The notes: generated by a model from the letters alone, not told the origin. Counted from the stretch's first letter, positions 12,970 through 25,774 are shown. The stretch is 64,000 nucleotides of DNA from Solen grandis (GCA_021229015.1 CM037777.1:29701496-29765495); one strand, 5' to 3'. A program made the numbers and translations.

Positions 12970-12993
12970 GTGTGTGTGTGTGTGTGTGTGTGT
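12970..12993. repeat. (GT)n microsatellite
   Basis: Twelve uninterrupted TG dinucleotides. Confidence 0.9.
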
Positions 12994-13584
12994 TTAATTC
13001 AGTGATATTTTCTCATATAAGAATTAAATAATGAAAACATAAGAAATAAGTAACAGTGCACACTTGCACATGCGCACTCTACATTTCCGGTTAAACGCAA
13101 TATTCAAAACCAACTGTCAACAACACAACGCGATGTTAACCTACTTAACTTTCTTCAGAGTGACGACCATTATTAGCCTATTCAAAACGTGAAATATGTA
13201 TGTATATCATTGATTAAGATGCATTTCTAATAACTATGCCTTGCATTTTATTGAAAATCACTCTGAGGAATTCATTTGTCACGTATTTCCGCAAGTTGAG
13301 TTCGACTTGTTTATCGTATTGTATGTACCGGTAGTTAAAATTTAAGATGTCTAAGTCTAGAATTAACTATTATCTGCTATAAATTTAGTTTGAGGACCAA
13401 AGGATCAATTAGTTCAATCAAAAGTTAGATTTATTGTTACTTTTTGCATAAATGTATTGTTAAATAAAATAATGATAACGTACTGCAATGGGTAATTTTT
13501 GGTATCCATATGGCATTTCTATAAGTTAACAAATCCTTGCAACAAATCTGTGTTTATTATTATTATGTTTTTCTTTATTTCTGT

Positions 13585-13684
13585 NNNNNNNNNNNNNNNN
13601 NNNNNNNNNNNNNNNNNNNNNNNNNNNNNNNNNNNNNNNNNNNNNNNNNNNNNNNNNNNNNNNNNNNNNNNNNNNNNNNNNNNN
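13585..13684. other. Assembly gap (100 N)
   Basis: Exactly 100 unknown bases, the usual placeholder for a scaffold gap of unknown size. Open frames crossing it have no meaning. Confidence 1.
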
Positions 13685-14298
13685 AACTACAATTAGAAAT
13701 AAAAGAAGCGCAAAATGTCCTGGAACAGCCCATAAAGGAGAACCTCACTGTTGAATTAATGTGATTGCTCTCTGGATGTAAACAATTTGGCAGTTTAAAC
13801 AACAACATATTCAGCATATATTTATATAAACATTTTTTTTTTTTCTCCGAGGTATATAAGTTTTAACAACATGGGGATTATGACAGCTTATATAATATAT
13901 ACACACATAAAGTATAAGTAATAAAGTAATTTTCAAATCAGAAAGCAGAGCAGTATTTTTAACAGTGGTTAAATAGACTTGAAAATTATCACTGGAGCTA
14001 AGACTCAGTAGAGTTGTCTCACCTATGTGCAGTGATTTCTGGTGTTAGAAATCATTTATTATTTACAAGTACATTAAATGCCCTGTCTGTAAATGGCCAA
14101 CATACGATCCAATAAACAGGTGGTGGGTAAGTTGTGAAGTGAAAATGTAAATGTATTTTCCTTGATGCACAAATATGTGCATTTTGATGCATTATTTGGC
14201 TCAGTGGCCCCTTAACCCTTTCCCTCAAATAGACTCATTTTGACTCCCTCAATAGGTACCATATAAACCCTGATCTGCAGACCACTGAGGAGCAGCTA

Positions 14299-14368
14299 AC
14301 AGCATAAAACCTGATCAACTGATCTGGTTTTATGCTTAACTCACAGGCTGATCAGGTTTTATGCTGTT
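14299..14368. repeat. Short foldback with 20-bp perfect arms
   Basis: AACAGCATAAAACCTGATCA at 14299-14318 is the exact reverse complement of 14349-14368. The spacer contains a third, imperfect copy of the arm (GATCTGGTTTTATGCTTAA). A half copy (TGTTATGCTGTTTGCAGAGG) appears near 22890. The surrounding 13685-14721 shows no gene. Confidence 0.8.
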
Positions 14369-14721
14369 TGCATAGGTCTTTTTATGGCAGCATGCCCATT
14401 CACCCCCTATAGAGGGTTTTTTACCCCCAAATTTTGCCCTGTACCCCCAAAATCATAGGGACTCTCTATATGAAGAGGTACAGAGTTAAAGGAAAACAGC
14501 AATTGTACCCCCAGTTTCAAAATAAAGTGCATAGGTCTTTTTATGGTGTCCTCTATGACCTCTATGAGGGAAATGGTAAAGATATTTCCAGTGCATGAAA
14601 GAGGACGCAAGCCTCGGAAAAAAAAGAATACTTTTTGGTGAACATTTAAAAGTTGTGTGTGTGTGGGGGGGGGAGGTGAATCTAATTAGTGTAGACTGTG
14701 TCACTGCTTTATGCACTTTTT

Positions 14722-15431
14722 AGCTCACCTGAGCACAATGTGCTCATGGTGAACTTTTGTGATCGCCTTTTGTCCGTCGTCCGTGTGTGCGTCCGTTGTC
14801 AACAATTTGCTTTAAACAACATCTCCTAATGAACCGCTGAAGGGATTTTGACCAAACTTCAAAGGAATCATCCTTATGATGCCCTCTATCAAAGTTGTAC
14901 AAATTATTCAGATTGGTTAAAAAAAGTAGGTCACAGGAGCTAAAATAGATTTTAAAAATGCAAACTTGGAAAATCTTCTTCTGCAAAACTGCAAGGCCTA
15001 GAGCTTAGATATTTGGTATGTAGCATCATCTTATGGGCCATTACCAAGATTGTACAAATCATAGCCCTACGGTGATAAATGCCCCCGCACCAGGGGTCAC
15101 TTGTTTTACATAGAGTTATATAGGAAAATCTTTAAAAATCTTCTTCTATGAATCCATTAGGCCTAGAGCTTAGATATTTGGTATGTAGCATCATCTAATG
15201 GTTCATTACCAAGATTTTCAAAATGGTGGCCCTTTGGAGATAAATGACCCGCACTAAGTCTTCTCCTCTGAAACCATAAGGTCCAGTGCTTATATATTTG
15301 GTGTGTAGTATTGTCAGGGCTAAAATGTTTAAGATTGAGTTATATCAGAATTCTTGTCTGTTTAAAAACCTTGTAATCAGTTGTAGCAATGGTACTCAGG
15401 TGAGCGTTTCAGGGCTATCATGGCCCCCTTG
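14722..15431 (+). mobile_element. Short AGCTCACC-family element (copy 3)
   Basis: It is 710 bp with both ends present: AGCTCACCTGAGCACAATGT after a T run, and CTCAGGTGAGCGTTTC, then AGGGCTATCATGGCCCC, then CTTG. The core holds about two units of the type found at 20669-22707 (GATATTTGGTATGTAGCATC). It is the most compact complete copy in the window and the best template for defining the family. Confidence 0.85.
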
Positions 15432-15844
15432 TCTTGTGATACATTTAAAAATTCGTCAAGTAATATTTATTGTCTATTTAATAACAATGTTCAACTTAAA
15501 TGGATGTGGGGTCTTTAAACCTTAGGAAAAAAATTATATGGATCTCAAAATAACATAGCTTAAAATGACTGAAGCTAGACAGAAATAGCTGTAAGATTGC
15601 AACATGAAAACCTTCACAAATCAGTCAGGTTCCTAAAGGTACACTTCAGAAGTTGAGAACTGATTACATTATGAAACTACAATGAGATAATTATCATATT
15701 TTGTTGTTTAAAACTTGTTTTAACTGTTTTAGTGGTTAGTAACTTTAAGTAGTTTAAGTTGATAGATAATTCTAGTCTATTAAACTGCAAGCTCATACAA
15801 TGTAGTTAAAGTTGATAGATAATTCTTGTCAGAGAACTTCAATT

Positions 15845-16015
15845 GAGGGCGCCGTGGTCCAGAGATAATGTACCCAATTATGGATCCGAAGGTTGTGGGT
15901 TCGAACTTCACTGGGGGCAAGGATTTATAATGATCTTTCCAGGTGAAAAGTACTGGTCCAACCCAGGAACCGTCGAGAAGGATTAATATAAGTTATAAGA
16001 ACTTGTTCCCAATCG
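15845..16015 (+). mobile_element. tRNA-derived SINE
   Basis: The tRNA-like head has a box A-like GTGGTCCAGAGATAA and a box B-like GTGGGTTCGAACTTC. The body then contains AGTACTGGTCCAACCCAGGAA-like sequence, which resembles the body of the SINE at 39280-39515. The 3' end fades into AAAATAAATAAG. No TSD was established. The interval 15432-15844 before it holds nothing recognisable except a direct repeat (TAAAGTTGATAGATAATTCT) near 15760-15825. Confidence 0.65.
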
Positions 16016-16262
16016 ACGTAAAATAAATAAGTTTAATAAAAAGTTAATGATAAAGAGAACTACAATACAGTGCTCCAGATAGGCCGTGTATCCACGTAAA
16101 ATACATGGCAAAAATATGCAGTATGCTAGAATTTTCAAAATCCATCGTACCAAATACGTGGGAAAAATCCGTGTACGCAACAAATTTCAGTTCTGTCAGT
16201 ACCGATATTCTGTAGCTGTTACGTCTAGAGTGCATAAAAAACGAGATTTATCGGCTTTTATT

Positions 16263-18203
16263 AGCTCACCTGAGTTCTCAAGGTGAGCTTTTGTGATCGC
16301 CCTTCGTCCGGCGTCCGTCGTCGTCCGTCGTCCGTCGTCAACAATTTGCTTTAAACGACATCTCCTCTGAAACCGCTGGACAGAATTTAATGAAACTTGG
16401 CAGGAATGTTCCTTGGGTGAGACTCTACAAAAGTTGCTAAAATAAAGTTGATACATGAAGAACTCTGGTTGCCATGGCTACAAAAAGAAAAATAATTTGA
16501 AAACTTTAAAATTCATCTCCTTCAAAACTACTGGCCAGATTTCAAAATAATTTGGTACAGATGTTCCTTGGGTCAACCTCTGCCAAAGTTGCTAAAATTA
16601 TTCCGATCCGTAAAAAAACATGGCCGCCAGGGGCGGGGCTTATTTGCCTTATATGTATATAGAGAAACATTTAAACAACATCTCCTCTGAAACCACTGGA
16701 CAGAATTTGATTAAACTTGGCAGGGATGATCCTTGGGTCAACCTTCACAAAAGTTGCTAAAATAAACTTGATCCATGTAGAACTCTGGTTGCCATGGCAA
16801 CAAAAAGAGAAAAAAAAATCATCTTCTTCAAAACTACTGGCCAGATTTTAAAATAAATTGGTACAGATGTTCCTTGGGTCAACCTCTACCAAAGATGCTA
16901 AAATTATTCCGATCCGTAAAAAAACATGGCCGCCAGGGGCGGGGCTTATTTGCCTTATATGTATATAGAGAAACCTTTAAACAACATCTCCTCTGAAACC
17001 ACAGGGCAGAATTTGATTAAACTTGGCAGGGATGATCCTTGGGTCAACCTTCACAAAAGTTGCTAAAATAAAGTTGATCCATGTAGAACTCTGGTTGCCA
17101 TGGCAACAAAAAGAAAAAAAATATGAAAACTTTAAAAATCATCTTCTTCAAAACTACTGGCCAGATTTTAAAATAAATTGGTACAGATGTTCCTTGGGTC
17201 AACCTCTACCAAAGTTGCTTAAATTATTCCGATCCGTAAAAAAACATGGCCGCCAGGGGCGGGGCTTATTTGCCTTATATGTATATAGAGAAACCTTTAA
17301 ACAACGTCTCCTCTGAAACCACTGGACAGAATTTGATTAAACTTGGCAGGGATGATCCTTGGGTCAACCTTCACAAAAGTTGCTAAAATAAACTTGATCA
17401 ATGTAGAACTCTGGTTGCCATGGCAACAAAAAGAGAAAAAAATGAAAACTTTAAAAATCATCTTCTTCAAAACTACTGGCCAGATTTTAAAATAAATTGG
17501 TACAGATGTTCCTTGGGTCAACCTCTATCAAAGTTGCTAAAATTATTCCGATCCGTAAAAAAACATGGCCGCCAGGGGCGGGGCTTATTTGCCTTTTATG
17601 TATATAGAGAAACCTTTAAACAACATCTCCTCTGAAACCACTGGACAGAATTTGATTAAACTTGGCAGGGATGATCCTTGGGTGAACCTTCACAAAAGTT
17701 GCTAAAATAAACTTGAACCATGTAGAACTCTGGTTACCATGGCAACAAAAAAAAAAAAATGAAAACTTTAAAAATCATCTTCTTCAAAACTACTGGCCAG
17801 ATTTTAAAATAAATTGGTACAGATGTTCCTTGGGTCAACCTCTACCAAAGTTGCTAAAAAAATTTCCGATCCGTAAAAAACATGGCCGCCAGGGGTGGGG
17901 CTTATTTGCCTTATATGTATATAGGGAAAACTTTAATCAACATTTTCTCTGAAACCACTGGACAGAATTTGATTAAACTTAGCAGGAATGATCCTTGGGT
18001 CAACCTTCACAAAAGTTGCTAAAATAAACTTGATCCATATAGAACTCTGGTTGCCATGGCTACAAAAAGAAAAAAAAATGAAAACTTTAAAAATCATCTT
18101 CTTCAAAACTACTGGCCAGATTTTAAAATAAATTGGAACAGATGTTCCTTGGGTCAACCTATTTATCTCAGGTGAGCGATTTAGGGCCATCATGGGCCTC
18201 TTG
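16263..18203 (+). mobile_element. AGCTCACC-family element with dimeric core (copy 4), nested in the hAT-like element
   Basis: Both ends are present: AGCTCACCTGAG then AGGTGAGCTTTTGTGATCGC, and CTCAGGTGAGCGATTTAGGG then a GGGCCATCATGGGCC hairpin then TCTTG. The core is about five and a half copies of a 310-319 bp unit, with GAACTCTGGTTGCCATGGC at about 16460, 16778, 17088, 17407, 17725 and 18041. Each unit is two related halves of about 160 bp, one with CTACTGGCCAGATTTTAAAA and one with CCACTGGACAGAATTTGATT. It is therefore a dimeric form of the unit arrayed at 2258-5690. Confidence 0.85.
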
Positions 18204-18308
18204 TTAATGGAAACCATAGGTATGTACCGATATAGCGCGGACAATGCCGAGTACCGTAGTTACGATTGAATGTATCATTCAAGGGAAGTCACTCTCAAAT
18301 GCGCAAAT

Positions 18309-18476
18309 ATGGCGAAGCAATCAGAAATTACTAATTATTTTCACTATTCAAAATCGCAGTCACCGCCTGATGTGCTGCACAAACAGGCAAATGAATTTGT
18401 TGCAGCGTTACTGGAAGATATCATCAAATCAGTTGTAGCACCAAAAACACACAACCACACAAATAAGTTGGCATAA
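18309..18476 (+). CDS. Short ORF inside the hAT-like element, possible transposase remnant
   Basis: The 55-codon ORF starts MAKQSEITNYF and ends in TAA. Starts of this kind (basic residue, then IT.YF or IT.FF) are seen in some hAT-derived proteins, but the ORF is too short for a firm call. It lies between the 3' end of the inserted repeat element and the right terminus of the hAT-like element. I do not recognise a domain. Confidence 0.25.
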   Translation: MAKQSEITNYFHYSKSQSPPDVLHKQANEFVAALLEDIIKSVVAPKTHNHTNKLA

Positions 18477-19215
18477 TACGTGCCTGAAAATGTGATAAAC
18501 TAAAATCGCTGACATCGAGGTGATTGATAACCACGTGCAGGTAGAAATGTTGTACATGTGTACTTATACTTAAATGTTTTCAGTGTCAACAAATTGTAAT
18601 TTAACTTGTTACTTGCTTGTTTTTTTTAAGAAAGAAGTATGATTTAAAACTATAATTTAGAAATAGAGATCGATAATTGTATCATAGTTTGACGAGATAT
18701 AATTTTGGAGATCTCCTTGTAAAAACAGAACAAAAGGGACAGAACAAAAGTGCTAAAAATGAATTTATTCACTTTTTAGTTTATTCGTAGTAAATCCTTT
18801 GCTTGCACTTTTTTTTATCAAACTAAAGCTTACTCTCTGAGGACAAATTTAACAAGAAATGTATATAAGTCTGCTCTTTCAGAATACATTGACTTATTTT
18901 CAACACTTGATTACATAGAACACATATGACAGTCATGTGACCTCTTCATGCAGATGAAGGATTGTCCATAAACTTTTGCAAAATATATTTAAAAAGATAC
19001 AGATTTTTATAAAATGAAAAAAAAATATACTATTTTCATTATAAAAAAGTGTAACATGTTTGTCTTTAGAATATGAAATTAAAAGTGTTTGTGATTAACA
19101 TTGTGTTCTCTCTATTGTACAAGTGGTACTGATGGAAGTTGGTCGGTACTGATATGTTTTGATTTTAATCAGTACCGTACTGATTGGATAAAAAATTATC
19201 TGGAGCACTGCAATA

Positions 19216-20668
19216 TGATAAAAAATTATCTTGCTCCCCAAATTGAATATCCCAAAACATGTATAGGCCTAGAATTTGACTGTTAAGTTAAAAAATGAAA
19301 AGTGACCTCCAGGCCCCCACTTTTCTTTTCAAATTTAAAATGCTGATGAGAATCTAAAATGGTCATTAAACAGTGGCCCCCATTTTTGACAAATGACTCC
19401 CAAATTTATCTACATGGGGGACACAATGACCCTCAAATGTTTGCTCCAAGGGAAAATCCTAAAGGGGGTATCACAGCTTTCCATACCTGCGCCCTGGCCT
19501 TGCCTTTCATTCTAGACTGATTTTGGCCTCTCGACTAAATATATATTATGTGTGAGTTTCACAGAGATTAAATTTCATTAGACTATATCTGTTTTTGTCA
19601 GTCGTTCCTTGAACAATTTGACAGTTTCTCATTTATTGCATTTTCGTTTTACCCGGGACCTTTCCCTTATTCGTACGATAGTGTCCATTAATTGACTGTT
19701 ACATTTCCAGTAAATGTCTGATAGTTATGCAACTATCTTGCATTCCATGAGCTCTATGCACTGATAGGGAGAGTCTCAGACAACTGCTGGGACAAATATT
19801 GTTACCAGATTACGTTCAGTCGCATTTTTTCTAATCGTTTGATGTATGTTATCTGGCTATGTATGACAGCACTGAGAACCAAACTATGTGCTTCATAATT
19901 TTGCCCCTTTGTTACAAATCCTTGTCTTCAGTATAACTTATAAATTTAGATTTATTAAAAATGTACTAATGATTTGTACTGTGACTTAAGATGTCCCTTG
20001 TAAAATCTGCACTGGGACAAATCATTACAAATAAAAATCTGGTTTTGTAAAATTCCCATGGTTTTGGATGTTTTGGCCTAATTACTACTAAAATACCCCA
20101 AAATTTCATGTTACACAAATTCAAGTGGTTGTATGAATCACATGTATGTATAACTTCTTGTTGTGTATACATGGACCAAATCGTCCAATGATCATGTATT
20201 TCCTACAAAAAATCCAAATAACCCCAAAATCCTAACAACAGACAAGGCTTCAATTTCCCTTTTTTTTTTTTTTTTTAGTGCCAAAATTTGGCAACATTCC
20301 CCAAGCAAAAAAGTATTTTTTTTTTTTCCCCTCCATTTGAAGGAAAATTCCCCCTTAAACAGAAAAATTGATCCATTTGCAGACCAGTGTCCGTTTTGAT
20401 TGATAATTTATTAAGTAAAACTTAACCCTTTAAAGAAATAAATGCACTAAAAAGCAGTGTTCATCCTGGGACTCAAAATTGATGGGGGAATTTTACCTAA
20501 ATTTCTATTAACACTCCAGTGTATGATATTTTTTTCTTCTTTATTGAAAATCACCAATGTCAATGAAAATTAAGGGGGGCTTTATTAAATGAAGTTGGGG
20601 ATTCCCCACATCCCCCACCCCAGATTTAACATTGTAAAAGGTAATGTATTAATTTTGTTAATCTTTTT
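19216..20668. other. Non-coding stretch
   Basis: No gene or strong repeat was found. It is AT-rich, with long T runs at about 20260-20330 in a patch that resembles the noisy sequence at 8.2-11 kb. Confidence 0.6.
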
Positions 20669-22707
20669 AGCTCACCTGAGCACAATGTGCTCATGGTGAG
20701 CTTTTGTGATCGCCTTTTGTCCGTCGTCCGTCGTCCATGCGTGCGTCCGTCCGTCGTCAACAATTTGCTTTAAACAACATCTCCTCATGAACCGCTGAAG
20801 GGATTTTGACCAAACTTCACAGGAATCATCCTTATGATACCCTCTATCAAAGTTGTACAAATTATTCAGATTGGTTAAAAAAGTAGGTCACAGGAGCTAA
20901 AAATAGATTTTAAAAATGCATACTTTGAAAATCTTCTTCTGCAAAACTGCAAGGCCTAGAGCTTAGATATTTGGTATGTAGCATCGTCTTATGGGCCATT
21001 ACCAAGATTGTACAAATCATAGCCCTACGGTGATAAATGACCCCGCACCAGGGGTCACTTGTTTTACATAGAGTTATATAGGAAAATCTTTAAAAATCTT
21101 CTAAGAATCCATTAGGCCTAAAGCTCAGATATTTGGTATGTAGCATCATCTAATGGTTAATTACCAAGATTGTTCAAATCATAGCCCTACGGTGATAAAT
21201 GCCCCCGCACCAGGGGTCAGTTGTTTTACATAGAGTTATATAGGAAAATCTTTAAAAATCTTCTTCTATGAATCCATAAGGCCTAGAGATTAGATATTTG
21301 GTATGTAGCATCATCTTATGGTTCATTACCAAGATTGTACAAATCATGCCTACGGTGATAAATGCCCCCGCACCAGGGGTCACTTGTTTAACATAGAGTT
21401 ATATAGGAAAATGTTTAAAAATCTTCTTCTATGAATCCATAAGGCCTAGAGATAAGATATTTGGTATGAAGCATCATCTTATGGTTCTTTACCAAGATTG
21501 TACAAATCATAGCCCTACGGTGATAAATGCCCCTGCACCATGGGTCACTTGTTTTACATAGAGTTATATAGGAAAATCTTTAAAAGTCTTCTTCTATGAA
21601 TCCATAAGGCCTAGAGCTTAGATATTTGGTATGTAGCATCATCTTATGGTTCATTACCAAGATTGTTCAAATCATAGCCCTATGGTGATAAATGCCCCTG
21701 CACCATGGGTCACTTGTTTTACATAGAGTTATATAGGAAAATCTTTAAAAATCTTCTTCTATGAATCCATAAGGCCTAGAGCTTAGATATTTGGTATGTA
21801 GCATCATCTTATAGTTCATTATCAAGATTGTACAAATCATAGCCCTACGGTGATAAATGCCCCTGCACCATGGGTCACTTGTTTTACATAGAGTTATATA
21901 GGAAAATCTTTAAAAATCTTCTTCTATGAATCCATAAGGCCTAGAGCTTAGATATTTGTTATGTAGCATCATCATATGGTTCATTACCAAGTTTGTTCAA
22001 ATCATAGCCCTATGGTGATAAATGCCCCCGCACCAGGGGTCAGTTGTTTTACATAGATTTATATAGGAAAATCTTTAAAAATCTTCTTCTATGAATCCAT
22101 AAGGCCTAGAGCTTAGATATTTCATATGTAGCATCATCTAATGGTTCATTACCAAGATTGTTCAAATCATAGCCAAACGGTGATAAATGACCCCGCAATA
22201 GGGGTCACTTGTTTTACATAGAGTTATATAGGAAAATCTTTAAAAATCTTCTTCTATGAATCCATAAGGCCTAGAGATTAGATATTTGGTATGAAGCATC
22301 ATCTTATGGTTCATTACCAAGATTGTACAAATCATGACCTTATGGTGATAAATGCCCCCGCACCAGGGGTCACTTGTTTTACATAGAGTTATATAGGAAA
22401 ATCTTTAAAAAAATCTTCTTCAATGAATCCATAAGGCCTATAGCTTAGATTTTTGGTATGTAGTATCATCTAGTGGTTCATTATCAAGATTTTCAAAATG
22501 GTGGCCCTTTGGAGATAAATGACCCCGCACTAAGTCTTCTCCTCTGAAACCATAAGGCCCAGTGCTTATATATTTGGTGTGTAGTATTGTCAGGGCTAAA
22601 ATGTTTAAGATTGAGTTATATCAGAATTCTTGTCTGTTTAAAAACCTTGTAATCAGTTGTAGCAATGGTACTCAGGTGAGCGTTTCAGGGCCATCATGGC
22701 CCTCTTG
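20669..22707 (+). mobile_element. AGCTCACC-family element with about 10 core units (copy 5)
   Basis: The best-preserved 5' palindrome is here: GCTCACCTGAGCACA pairs with TGTGCTCATGGTGAGC at 20670-20701. The 3' end has CTCAGGTGAGCGTTTCAGGG, then CCATCATGGCCC, then TCTTG before TTT. The core unit (about 165 bp) contains GCTTAGATATTTGGTATGTA, AAATCATAGCCCTACGGTGA and AATCCATAAGGCCTAGAG. Units recur from about 20970 to 22460. The last part (TCCTCTGAAACCATAAGGCCC onward) is shared with copy 3, so the two copies have the same terminal segment and differ in core copy number. Confidence 0.9.
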
Positions 22708-23285
22708 TTTAAGTTTGCTGGTGCAGCAAATTTCTCTTGTGAAAATGCTGCAAAAATTCCCCCTTTGAAGGTTCAGGTTCTGTCCCCCCAAATCAAAGGC
22801 CCTGACAGAGGGACACATGTCCCCAATATATATATATATATAAAAAAAACTCCTAAATAAACCCTGACTTAATGTCAGTTACATGTGTTATGCTGTTTGC
22901 AGAGGTCTTTTGTTGTTTCTTGTAAGAGTTAAGTGGTAAATGCTACATTTACAGCATAATTTTCACCTGTTCATAATATGTGCCTTTATGAAAACTTTAG
23001 GGATTGCTTGCATATTGGCCAATGGATCAGGTTTTGTAAAACAGGTAAATACTCAGGAAAACCAAATATTGTGAACACTTCAGATGTCACAATCTTTATC
23101 AGACTAAATGTCAGAATGTGTGTTTACATGAGAGTTTGGATGAGGTGAAGTCATTGTAATCCAAAATCTGGGTTAGTGGGTCACTTTTTAGAAAAAATAA
23201 AACAATCTTACTCAGCTGAGTGATACAGTGATACAGTGTTATACTACAGGGGTCTTACTCATAATTATGACTTGTTACTTTTCAG
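22708..23285. other. Intronic or intergenic stretch before the HECT gene exon
   Basis: A (TA)n run of about 18 bp occurs near 22825. No coding segment is seen. The acceptor for the next exon is TTACTTTTCAG, ending at 23285. Confidence 0.6.
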
Positions 23286-24157
23286 GGTCTGACACACCTA
23301 CAACTTGCAGAGTTGCAAGGGAGCTGGGATCATTATTTGGTCCAAGCAGATCAAGGTTTGGCAGTAGACAGAACAGAAGGTCAAAAGCTATAAAACAGAA
23401 TATTTCCACTTCATCAGAAAAGATGCTGCTAACAAAATCTGGACTGGGCATAAAAAAAAATCAGTTTTCATGTCTTGATGATGAAGCAGAGGTGTACAAA
23501 AAGATTACAGCAGTGTTTCCAAAACTGAAAGATTGTGGGGGTGTGGAGCTTCTGAGTAACTGTCGCTTACTACAAGTAATTGATGCAAAATGGGATGTTG
23601 AAACGTTAAAAAACCTAATAGGTAGCCAATGCAACATTTATGTCAGGCCAATTCAAGAGAACCTTAGTATTGAAACTGAAACTTATGAATCCAAAAATCA
23701 GTTGCAAGAAAGGTGTCAGATTTGTGAAAAGAATGTTCCTCTAGTTGACCTTCGACGTCATGTAGAAGAATGTAAAGCTGAAGGTGTGAATGATAAACAA
23801 TTAGAGAAAGATATAGAAATTCAAATGGATGCAAAGGAGGATACTGAAGAGAATCAACTTCCTACAAGTTTCACGGATTTGTTGGCAGAGAGCATTGAAA
23901 ACAGTGAAATAGATCTCTATTCTGAAACAGTACCTCATCAGCAGGTTATCACCAATGAACCTGCTGCTGAAGGAGTGAATATTCCTCAGGAGACATTTAG
24001 CATATCTGAAGTTGTCGAAGAAATTGTAGAACTGTGTGAAAATAATAATATCAACAATCCTGTTGAAATTTTACGTTTATATCAGAAAAAGATAGTTACT
24101 GGAAGAAAATTAGATATTGAAGATGAAAGCAGCATCCTAGATGTTTTAATTGCTTAA
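23286..24157 (+). CDS. G2E3-like HECT ubiquitin-ligase gene, N-terminal region exon
   Basis: This open exon of about 290 codons begins after an acceptor (codon position 2) and runs to a TAA at 24155-24157. It contains the segment VFPKLKDCGGVELL followed by IYVRPIQENL, and then a C2HC-type zinc-binding motif (CQICEKNVPL, H, C; about 23710-23785). It ends with an acidic region and YQKKIVTGRKLDIEDES. This arrangement is typical of the expanded 'G2/M phase-specific E3 ubiquitin ligase-like' proteins of invertebrates and fish, in which a HECT domain follows. Matching HECT exons lie downstream at 32683-36264. The segment that should join IVTGR to the HECT start was not found, and the frame ends in a stop, so the gene may be broken here too. 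The ATG at 23228 lies in the intron and is not a likely start. Confidence 0.7.
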
Positions 24158-24931
24158 GAAGCATATGGAAAAATAAAATAGACAACAATGACTTTTGAAT
24201 ACAGTTTTTTGGAGAGGTAATAAGAAAGTTCTTCTTTCTCTACAAATACATATACCACATTTGAAAGTCAACATTTATTTTATTCTGAAGTGATAACTTG
24301 ATAACAGTAGAGGATTCTGGTAAAAACATCCGCAGAGTCCTAAGGAAGTGTCTGTTGTCTGAGCCCTGCAAGGGATTTGTAGATGTTCATACCCGAAGAA
24401 TACTTAGTACGTGTATTGTCACTATTCTTGCACGAAACAAACTTGCAGTGATTTTTGGGGGATTTTTTCCCACTACCCATACCCCAGTAAAAGGGAAAAA
24501 TAAGTGCGACAAATCTTCAAAAGGGAAAAATTTAGAATGGTTATGATTTTCTACCTAAGTAACAGTTGCTCATTGTTATTATCATAAAATGAATGAAAAA
24601 GAACAGACAATTTAAAAACCACCATTTTGCAGTGACAAGTAAATTCTGTGAGTTTAAAAAAATGTGTTCGAGGGGAAAATTTAGTGCCAATTAGGGGAAA
24701 AATGGACATTTTTTGTTGAGGGGAAACAGACAAAAAAAATACTGACTTGTCAACATGGTTATTCACATCAAATTAAGAAAGTTTCATGCTTCAATGACAT
24801 ACAAATGTTAATTATTAAATGCATTATTTAGGCCTTACATCAACATTTGGTTATTAAATATATTATCAGTGGTTTTTATTTGGACTGGGGGAAGCAGCCC
24901 TAGCCTCAATTATGGGTGAAATTTAACCCTG
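24158..24931. other. HECT intron, left part
   Basis: No exon was found for the expected linker segment. A loosely repeated AGGGGAAAATTTAGTG-like motif occurs at about 24500-24730, with similar text just right of the hAT-like end at 31035-31110. Confidence 0.5.
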
Positions 24932-25774
24932 CAGGGTTCGACATTAAGGCCCGACCGAACGACATTCACTAGTAGATCGGTGGTCCGGTCTAGCTAAGTC
25001 TTAGGCTAGCTGGACCGACTGGTCGTGTTCTAAATTTGTCAAAGTTCGCCGAAAATTGGCCTATGTACAAATCAAAAAGACAAAATATTTATAATGGTCA
25101 TACAATTGACGCTTGTTGATTACATTTTCTTGGGAAAACCCATGTGTGCTATATTTGCCGCGTATATTTAGTAACAACCTTGACCCGCGTTTTCTCATTG
25201 GCTCGTGTTTTCAGAACGAGGCTTTTCCCCACGCACTTGCCAAATGTCCAATTGTCGTAGCAGGATAATAATGCTTATTCCCCCATCTAACTTCCCATTT
25301 TGTATCGTTAACGATACCTTCTTATTATTATTGATAATATTCAAATAAAAAAATACAAGGGGTGCAAATTTATGCACGAATACGATGCTGTCCGGTAATC
25401 TTGCGCACCTAAGCACTTATCGGCAAATTTACTACGAATCAAATTAATACCGAGTAACCATTATTATTTTTCTATTTCCAAAAATCTTCAAGACATACAA
25501 TGATACAGATATTATTTGGAAATAACTCATTGAACTATATGTGTGCAACAATGTAAACACTCACCACCATGATTAATCCCAACATTCAATTGTCCGGTGA
25601 TCTTGCGCATGTGATAAAAATGACGTCACTGTAGCTCAGTTTTTAAAGTATGGTGTCCAAGTTGTACAAAAATTATAAATTTTGTGAATCCAATTTATGA
25701 AAAGTTAATTTAAACTGTTCAAACTGTTCAAACAAAACTGCAACACAAACTTAGTTACATCAAGGGATTATTTT

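Larger units (their letters stand above)
9898..13584. other. Non-coding stretch, partly low-quality sequence
   Basis: I see no supported gene. From 9900 to about 11200 the sequence has many long homopolymers and C-, T- and A-run length changes. Around 11340-11470 there are several copies of a CGGCACGACG / GTGCGGATAAG motif. The rest is AT-rich with short repeats that are listed separately. Confidence 0.6.
16068..19210. mobile_element. hAT-like element with CAGTGCTCCAGATA ends
   Basis: The inverted termini are CAGTGCTCCAGATA at 16068-16081 and its reverse complement ending at 19210. Subterminal inverted matches (CAGTACCGATAT near 16198 and its complement near 19146) support the pairing. The element is flanked on both sides by the direct repeat CAATA (16063-16067 and 19211-19215), a plausible 5-bp target duplication. 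Ends starting CAGTG fit the hAT superfamily. It contains a later insertion of an AGCTCACC-family element (16263-18203) and one short ORF; no full transposase remains. Confidence 0.7.

Noticed and set aside
13499..13817. Open frames crossing the N run
   Set aside because: They consist largely of unknown bases.
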